DNA from: Anaeramoeba flamelloides
Lineage: Eukaryota; Metamonada; Anaeramoebidae
DNA: 64,000 nt
Direction of reading: 5' to 3'
NCBI GenBank assembly: GCA_027625915.1
Contig: JANTQA010000051.1
Span: 6,882,501-6,946,500, forward strand
A model generated the notes under the pieces. The model searched no databases, was not told the origin of the DNA, and saw only the letters and a program-made list of their open reading frames with translations. The stretch's first letter is position 1, and the number at the start of each line of letters is the position of its first letter. A program made the position numbers and the translations under genes. Positions 57,103 to 64,000 of the stretch are shown one piece after another.

Positions 57103-60100
57103 AAAATTGTTCAAAAACAAAGAAAAGAAAACAAAAGGAAAAACAAAAGAAAAAAAAATTTGAAAAAGCAAAACTAAAATTTGAAAAATTAGAAAAAATG
57201 ATTCTGATCCAAAAATTTGAAAATATTTTATTGTTTAGAATACTGGAATAAACCCTCAAAACAACTCCCATTAACATTATAAAGTGAGTCAAAATTTATG
57301 AAAAATAGTTTATATTATTTTTAATTTTCCATTAATTTTCTCAAAAAATAAATATACAAGGTGGGAATCGAACCTAGGTCAGGTGTTTCTCTAGTACAAC
57401 CACGGTCCTGAAAAAATCTACAAATGTCGAGAATCTACAAAAATCTACAAAAATTATCATCAGCCATAATTTAATTAATCTTCATTTTAATTAGTGGTAA
57501 GTTATAATTTTAAAAGTATTCTAAAATAAAAGAAATTATTGGCAATTATACAACAATTTTCATACAGTCAGTTTCACTTTTAAGGCACAAACTTTCAACG
57601 AAATTTAAGGCACTTAAAAAATCTCAAATTAAAGCACAAAATTTGGAATTTTTTTTTTTACAATTTATTTTTACTAGAATTTGAATTTTGTGCTTTAATT
57701 TGGGATTTTTTTTTGTGCCTTAAATTTAGTTGAAAGTTTGTACCTTAAAAGTGAAATTGACTGTAATATTAACAATTAATAATAGTACCAGAGATTATTT
57801 TCATGTACAATAGTTTTTTTCAATACTATATACTAAATCCTGAAAATTTAAGAGTCAAAATTAAATTGAAAAGATGCTTAAATAGCAAATTTTTGTTTGC
57901 TCTTGTAAGTTTATTTTGTAAAAAACATTTACATAATATTTTCAAAGTATCTCTTAAATTCGTTTACAAACTTCAATAGATCTATTTCCAGGACAAATTA
58001 TAAAGGTTTGTTCAACATTGTTTTTTTGTTGTTAATTTCACAATTATGAAAAGAGAAAAATTTTCAAAAAATTTTATTTGAAAATTTGTTTCTTCAATTT
58101 AGTAAAAAAAAAAGGGTGCTTGATCAAATCAATTAAAAATGAAAAATATTTTATTTTATTTGAGTTGATTCTTTTGAGATTAAATAAAATTCTATTAAAT
58201 AGAAAATAAAAGTAAGAAAAAATACTATTTCAAATCTTTTATTCAACTTTTTTCACCATTCAAGAAAAATCTTTATTATTCAAAAAAAAAAAAAAAAAAG
58301 GTGTTGTTCTTTGCTGACATTACCTCAACCAATTTTCAATTGAGTTATTCAAAAAAAAAATGTGAAATCAATCGCTTTTAACAAAAGGTGAAAAACAAAA
58401 ACTTTTTAAATCGACATCAATATGTTCTGATTGAAGATGTTAAAGAACGAATATTAAAATTTTTTTAAAACTTGTATTTTAGAAAAATCTTCGGATTATT
58501 TTAATTTTAAATACTGCTGTGTAGATAACACAATACTTAAATAGACTCACAACTCAATTTTAACTCAGAACATTTTTTTTTTTTTTTTGATTTTTCTCTT
58601 AATGGGGTGTAAGAGTTCATGTAAATACCAGGTTCAGATCCAAGGGATCATTTTTTGATTTGATATTGAAAAAAATTTAAAGTGTTTTCAAATATTAATT
58701 GATTTTGTTTTTCAAAGCACATTTTCATAATAATTGATATTTTTTCAGCTTGAAGCATTTGATTTTGAATTGGATAATTAAAAAAACTGATCTTGTTTCA
58801 ATCCTTTAAAAAAAAAATTGAAATTTAATCATTAATTACTTTGATAAGGTTGTTGTAAAGAAATGATGTCAAAATTTTTTTTGAGTAAAATTCTGAAAAT
58901 TATGTTTCTTAAAGTTTGTCAACTTTTTTAAAGTTGTTTTTTCAAACTTTTTGTTCACATTTTTGAATAACATAAAAATTAGTTTTTTTTTGTCAATATT
59001 TATGTAAAGAATCCATTCGATTATTTTTTGTCTCTGAAATTCAAAGTATCAGAATTAAGATTTAATCTCAAAATACAAAAAGAACAGAAAAATTAAATCT
59101 CTTAAAATATCATTTCTAATCGCTTAGAAAAGTTCACAAAGTTTTTTCGATGAATATTTTTAAAAATAATTTTAAAAGGTGCCATAAAAAATTCCCATTT
59201 ATTCCTTGCACAACAATATTATATTTACATGCTTTCCTGATCCATTCTAAACCCCTTTATAGTTAAAGGGGCCCATTTTTTTATTGAAGTGGGAAGACAT
59301 ATTCTATGATTTTAATTCGTTATTCTTCTCAAAATAAAATTTTAATTTTTAAATCTGATCCATTTTTTCTCTAACGGAAATTTGTTTTTTTTTGTTTTTG
59401 ACTTTTTGATCATTTTTAATAATTTTGCAATTTTTTTTATTTTTTGAAAATTAAATTTGAAAAAAAAAATTTTTGAAACTTCAAATTAACATTAAGAAAG
59501 TTATTCTTTGTATGTTGTCTAAAAATTCATACATTTATAATTAAAAAATATTATTTTCAACAATTTTAAATTTCCAAAGAAATTGAGAAATTTTGTATCA
59601 GACGTTCCAATGAAAGGGGCATAAAAAATTTTTTTAATATTTTTTTTTTTTCGAAATTTATAGTTTGTTCGGGTATTTTGTTGATAATTAATGACTTTAA
59701 TCCGAATTTTATTATTTCTCTTATTTTTAAACAATCTTCTATCGGTTGATTCTTTTAAATAAAAAGTGGATTTTTCATTTTTGGCTGGGCCACTTTTGAG
59801 TGAAATGGAGTTTATTTTCAGATTGTGAAAATGTTAATCATCTGTTTAATTTGGGTAATTTGTCAAAATCTAAAATAAGGGTTCTTTAGGTTACAGTTGT
59901 TTCAATAACCCGTGTTGACGTTTTTGTTTGTTTTTTTGAAAATGTTTTTTGTTGTTTTTGTAAATTTTTTTTTTAATAGGTTTTTTTTAGTTAACTGTTG
60001 ATTGTTTTTTGAAACATTCTCTCTTTTTAACTTTAAGATGTGGTTTTTGTTTTTAATTTTTTGTTTTTGAAAAATACAGTTCAGTAAAACCTTGTACTTC

Positions 60101-62839
60101 CCAAATCAAACAGTATTTACATGAGATCATTTTGGCAAAGTATTTTTCTACAACATCCCAAGTTAAATGATCCTATTTTTGAACTAACTCAGCTAAATTA
60201 TTACAAACTTGTCACCAAAATACACAACAACCAAATCTTCCAGTTTGAATAAATACAAAAAAAAAAAAAAAAACAAGAAAAGGGATTAAATGAGTTTCTT
60301 TAAAAACTTTTTTGCTTATATCTATCATGTTGCAAAAATGATATAATAATTTTCAAAGTTTTTTGAAATTGAAATGATTAAAAAAATTCACTTTTTTTTC
60401 AATTTTTTCTTTGTTTAAAAAAATGTAATCTGGCTCTATTAAAATTTTCGATTCAGTTTTTTCTGTTTGGAAATAATTTGTAATCTTTTTGTTAAGAAAC
60501 GAATATTCGGGTGAGTTTATTCTCTTTAAGGAGTTGATCATTAAAGTAGGAACTTTTTTTTTAATCCAAACAAAGTTCTCTCACTTTAAATTTTCAGTTT
60601 TTCTTAATTTGGTAATAATTCCTCTCATCTTTGAAATATTCCAAAACTAAATCAAGGTTTAAAGAGATGTGCTTTTATAGTTGTTATTAATTATGAGTTT
60701 TGGAGATTCTTTTTATGGTCTCTCTTTGAAAAATTAGTTTTCTTTGAATTTTTTTAATTGTAATAAATTACATTTGATTTTTAGAAAGGTTTTGGAGTTT
60801 GACAAATAAATTTAAAAATCAAATTTTAGTTAAATAAAAGACTTAAAATGATTTCTACTGAGATGAAATTAACTTTGTATATAAAAAAGAATTATTTCGG
60901 ATATCCAAGAATACAAATTATTGGGTGTCTTTTGAGATTGGCAAATGTATATTATTTTTACAAAAAAAAATCCTTAAATTAATATTTTCGAAGAACTTGT
61001 AGTCCTGGCATTTTTATTTTTATAACTCTCAAAGTTTTTTGGGATAATATAATCAAATATAAAATTTTATCAAAAATGTTTCATTATTAAAGAATTTTCA
61101 AAAAAAAATTGAGGTCGGTCATATTGGTCTTAAATGGATATTTTGTAATTGGGATTTTATTTATTTATTTAGTTCTTTTTTATGTTCTCTATTTCAGATG
61201 AGACAAGAACCCTAAATGAAGCAATATTCCAGAATTGAAAAAAAGTTAATCAGCTGAAATTTTAGACTATTTAAAAATATTCATGAGCCTTGGTTGAAGC
61301 ATTTGAAAATAAATTCTATTTCAAAAAGTTTAATAATGAGAAAGAATTAGATCTTCAAAATAGTCAATACACATAGTTCTCTGAAGATCTTTAAATTTTT
61401 CATTAAATAAGAAGAAAAAATATTTTGAGGGATCTTTGAATAAATAAATTTTCATCTATTTATACCACAACAAAAGTATTATTGTCAATCAAGATAGACT
61501 TCGTTTAGTAAAAAAAAAAAAACTCTTGAAAACTTTTCATTTTCTACAACAATTAAAAACCCAAAACAAGATTGAAAAATTTTAATATCAACAATTAAAC
61601 AAAAAATTTTTAACAACAGCTAAAATCTGAAAAACAAAATTTAAAAAAGTCAACACATGTTATTGAAACAACAGGACAGTTTACAAATCTGTTTTCAAAA
61701 AGTTAGTATTAAAAAGTTTCAAAAAAGTTGTATATAACTGTTTGGTTCACTCACTTTAAGAGTATTTAACCACTGCTTTAAAATGTAAAGTCCAACTTTT
61801 TTAATGTGTCTGAAAACAATATCTGAATTTTCTACTGAAAATAGGTTGCTCTATTGAGAGTGATCAGATAAAAACCAAAGATAATGGATCTGTATTGATT
61901 GTTCCAAAAAGTGTGTCTTAAAAAAAACAAGGAAAGAGTGGAATTTATTCTGTTCCAAATCCAGGAAAAGGAAAACAGAATTTTTTTCTTTGTCTTGGAT
62001 TGTATTTAATAGAACCACTAAGAATTCTTGGGTGAAGTTTTCAATTCTTTTGTGAAGTAATTCGATGAGGTACTATACAAGGGGAGTGAAAAGATTTCGT
62101 CATCTCTTTTTGAATTTTCAAGTAAATGCTGAGATTGTCCGATCAATAAACTAACGTTTCTATTGAAAAGAACACAAATATACAGCAAATTGTTAGTTGA
62201 CAAAACACCAAAGATCTTCACCAAATCAATTAGAAATAATATTTTTTGAGATTTAATTATTCTTGGCTTTTTGGATTTTGAGCGAAAGGTATATTTTTTG
62301 AATTATGATTTTTGCTGGTTTTTACAAGCAAAGAAAGAGAGAATAAAGTTGGAATGTTTTCTAAATTCAAATACAAACTGAAACATTAGAAAGATAACAA
62401 AAGAAACTGTCACTTTTTTTATGGTCTTTTTGGTGTTGTTTTGAAGAAACAAAAAAAATAATAGATTGTAAAACTAGATGGAAAAAAATTACATGTTCTC
62501 TCATTGCAGAATATTCCTCTTGACCTGCAGTATCTAAAATTTCAAGCATCACTGCTTCGTCGTCAACACCTATTTGTTTCCTATACAGCTCTTCGATTGT
62601 GGGATCTGTTAAAAATTAATTTCAAATGAGTAAGGAACAAGAATGGAACAGATTTAAGATTTTTTTTAATTTAATTTTTTTTTTTTTTTTCTTTGTCAAG
62701 AAAGGTTGGCGAATCAAAGAAAAAGTGACAAACCATATTCTGTAATAAACCTATTCTGTAAAAATTGAATTGTGAGTGCTGATTTTCCAACAGATCCCAT
62801 TCCGCATACTGCTATTTTAGTAGAAATAATACTTGACAT
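55142..62839 (-). CDS. Ras-family small GTPase, 3 exons, about 7-kb last intron
   Basis: The exons are 62839-62734, 62605-62493 and 55522-55142, together 600 nt or 199 aa. The P-loop is GMGSVGKS (13-20), switch [14 protein letters not shown], switch [13 protein letters not shown], then VGNKID (128-133) and EASAK (158-162). The end is Lys-rich plus CSIL, a prenylation CAAX box, so it should sit on a membrane. The join [15 protein letters not shown] is in phase 0 and rebuilds the Ras segment 'MRDQYMRTGEGFLCVF' exactly, so the distant exons belong together even though intron 2 is 6970 bp. Intron 1 is 128 bp. A 12-14 residue insert precedes the NKID motif. The residue after the usual Gly12 position is Ser. 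By family it cycles GTP/GDP to relay signals. I found no closer C-terminal exon, but two broken genes cannot be formally excluded. Confidence 0.85.
56294..56480 (-). repeat. Possible LINE fragment in the Ras intron
   Basis: The minus strand reads [20 protein letters not shown]. This resembles the LINE region that precedes the YKTEFKIEN block at 35.2 kb (TAITEIGKINRNTPILI). Tentative. Confidence 0.3.
56651..57312 (-). mobile_element. Non-autonomous TIR element (GACTCAC family), copy 2
   Basis: An inverted, colinear copy of 31298-31843. The terminal words TAAACTCTTTTTCAAAAATT and GAAAAATAGTTTA are shared and TA lies at both ends. It is longer mainly because of an A-rich expansion at about 57017-57165, whose long Phe and Lys frames are artefacts. 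Confidence 0.65.
57358..57411 (-). other. tRNA-like scrap with a consensus B box
   Basis: The minus strand has GGTTCGATTCC, a perfect polymerase III B box, 28 nt after GTGGTTGTACTAG, which loosely fits a D-arm/A box. The acceptor and anticodon stems do not form and the spacing is about 12 nt too short for a tRNA. It is a tRNA pseudogene or a SINE head. Confidence 0.4.
57565..57763. mobile_element. Palindromic MITE, copy 7, in the Ras intron
   Basis: 199 bp flanked by TA, with the same ends as the copies in the transposase. It lies inside the long Ras intron and outside any coding sequence. Confidence 0.92.
57770..59269. other. Ras intron, unassigned A/T-rich DNA
   Basis: Low-complexity intronic DNA. 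No gene or further element boundary is supportable. Confidence 0.4.
59270..59830 (-). repeat. Dispersed repeat copy (15.5/48.5/59.3-kb family), in the Ras intron
   Basis: Matches 15540-16070 in the same orientation: TTTTTGGCTTGGATATTTTG there, TTTTTGGCTGGGCCACTTTT here. On the minus strand 59519-59734 gives the coding-like core [20 protein letters not shown]. Confidence 0.55.
60353..60560 (-). repeat. Possible decayed element frame in the Ras intron
   Basis: A minus-strand frame ([20 protein letters not shown]) resembles LINE ORF debris in style only. No alignment is certain. Confidence 0.15.
61840..62240. other. Gene-like patch in the Ras intron
   Basis: This patch is less AT-rich than its surroundings. 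The plus strand reads [20 protein letters not shown] and further on [20 protein letters not shown], with stops between. The minus strand is open for 68 codons at 62018-62224. It is not Ras-like. Probably a relic of an inserted gene or element; family unknown. Confidence 0.25.
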
Positions 62840-63623
62840 GTTTTTGCAGTTTTTCCTAAGATAAAAAACAATTGAGAAAAAAATGAACCTATTAAGTTTC
62901 TTTCGATCCAACTTCCAATACACAAAATTAAAAATAGGAATTTTAAAGTCAAGAAATGTTCTTTATTAGATTTATTTTTGAATTTAGAATAATTATGTAC
63001 AAAAATTGATTAGTAAATTTAGATAACAACAATAAAAAATTAATACAGATAGAGTATGGTAAATAAGAAAAAAACAAAGAGTAGTTTTGGTTCTCCAAGA
63101 AAATATTGTAACCATTTCATTGATTGAAGATCTCAACCAACTTTAGAATTCCTTTGTTAAATTGAAAAGTTCTTTTTGATTTTAAAAATTACAGATTTGT
63201 GAAAAAACAAACGTAATTTTGATCTTAACAGATTCTGTTAAATACAAATCGTGTTTTTTACTCTTTTTTAAGGATTTGTCCACAATTTTCCTCGAAAAAA
63301 AAATTTTTTTTAACCCTTTTCGAAAATGAAAAATTTTTTTTCCCATAATCTTTTTTGCAAAAGTTTTTTGTGAATTAACAAATCCAATCCAAAAGTGTCT
63401 TTTCTTGTAAAAAAATTTAATACTTTACTAACCAAAACACGTTATTTCTAGATTGATTTTGGAAATTAATTATTTGATTAAAAGAAAACAGTTTTTCTCA
63501 TCTTTATTTTTTTGGAATTGGAATTAACAGAATTAATTCTTTTTCGTTAAACAATTTTAAGATTAGTTCTCACACATTTAGTTTCTGTTCTTATTTTTTC
63601 AAGCAGAGTTAATCAAACACAAA
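62840..63623. promoter_or_regulatory. Upstream region of the Ras gene, possibly divergent promoter
   Basis: A/T-rich DNA between the minus-strand Ras start and a possible plus-strand start at 63624. No individual element can be assigned. Confidence 0.3.
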
Positions 63624-63640
63624 ATGAATTTTGTCAAAAG
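63624..63640 (+). CDS. Possible first coding exon of a gene running off the right edge
   Basis: ATG AAT TTT GTC AAA AG followed by a consensus donor GTAAGT. This is only 17 nt and the next exon is not identifiable within the window. It rests on the start-plus-donor pattern alone. Confidence 0.2.
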
Positions 63641-64000
63641 GTAAGTCAGAAGATGTACAGAGAAATTAGAGGAAAAATTTAACAAAGCTGAAAAATCTAT
63701 GAAATTTAAAGGTGGTTCAAATAAAATCACAATTAGTTCGTTTTCTCTTGCTTTTAATAATAAAAAAAATAAATTTTTTTTTTTTTTGTATAAAAAAAAG
63801 AAAAAAAAGTTTTTTTTTTACAAAAAGGGAAACTTTTGATTGTTTTAGTATTTCTGTGGAAAAAATTATTCCACTCATAAAAAGACCAATAAAATAAATA
63901 CTTTTATAATACTATTTGTTGTAAAATAAAGGGAACAAAATTTTCATTCAGCTTTCCAAAAAAAGATTTTATAAATCATGTAAAATTTCAAAATTTTAAT

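Larger units (their letters stand above)
56498..57449. repeat. Inverted repeats flanking the GACTCAC element
   Basis: CTACAAATGTCGAGAATCTA followed by CAAAAATCTACA lies at 57417-57449. Its reverse complement lies at 56498-56530. The two arms enclose the TIR element at 56651-57312 and a tRNA-like scrap. This may be an older element invaded by a younger one, or an inverted duplication. Confidence 0.6.

Noticed and set aside
57015-57251. Long Lys-rich and Phe-rich frames on both strands
   Set aside because: They are A and T homopolymer runs within the TIR element and have no protein-like content.
58632-58643. GGTTCAGATCC, near a B box
   Set aside because: It mismatches the B-box consensus at a key position and has no A box or foldable arms nearby.
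1-64000. CRISPR array, bacterial operon or phage content
   Set aside because: No regularly spaced repeats with unique spacers were found. All confident genes are eukaryotic with introns.

Overview
This is a very AT-rich eukaryotic contig. Genes are split by GT-AG introns and separated by kilobases of A/T low-complexity DNA and decayed repeats. Proteins carry long Lys/Glu/Asn/Gln inserts, as is common in AT-rich free-living amoeboid protists. The gene set (E2F/DP-like factor, SRPK-type kinase, COPI delta-like subunit, Ras, two-RRM RGG protein, ankyrin, SPRY-like and RING/TRAF proteins) is plainly nuclear. The protein style reminds me of anaeramoebids or other AT-rich amoebae, but that is an impression and not a demonstration. 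Everything here was read and translated by eye; no database was searched.

Layout. 0.4-1.9 kb (-): small E2F/DP-like winged-helix gene in four exons. 2.3-6.85 kb: long decayed repeat, shared with 24.5-26.1 and 26.8-27.8 kb. 6.95-9.3 kb (+): RING/TRAF zinc-finger ORF overlapping an F-box/leucine-rich-repeat ORF by ATGA. 9.9-11.3 kb: foldback element and a LINE-related repeat. 12.5-13.5 kb (-): SPRY-like protein. 13.8-18.1 kb: dispersed repeats and exon-like relics. 18.2-20.3 kb (+): two-exon ankyrin gene. 20.5-27.8 kb: hairpin-rich repeats, LINE relics and a small coiled-coil gene. 27.85-31.0 kb (+): SRPK-type kinase. 31.3-35.3 kb: a TIR element, hairpin repeats and two LINE 3' ends lying tail to tail. 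35.9-40.4 kb (+): delta-COP-like gene with a 1.5-kb intron. 40.8-42.4 kb: repeats. 42.4-43.7 kb (-): RRM/RGG protein. 43.9-49.5 kb: repeats, including a 554-bp element with an 8-bp target duplication. 49.6-50.7 kb (-): hydroxyacid dehydrogenase with an organelle-type leader. 52.1-54.9 kb: pogo-type transposase interrupted by five palindromic MITEs. 55.1-62.8 kb (-): one Ras gene whose last intron is about 7 kb and full of mobile DNA. The right edge may hold the first exon of another + gene.

The exon models for E2F-like, ankyrin, SRPK, delta-COP-like, RRM and Ras genes all close in frame with phase-matched GT-AG introns and give products that fit their families, which supports them strongly. 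No operon logic is expected or seen. The most distinctive features are the mobile-element biology (at least four inverted-repeat families, one caught repeatedly inserted in another element's transposase) and several conserved proteins that have absorbed very long low-complexity inserts.
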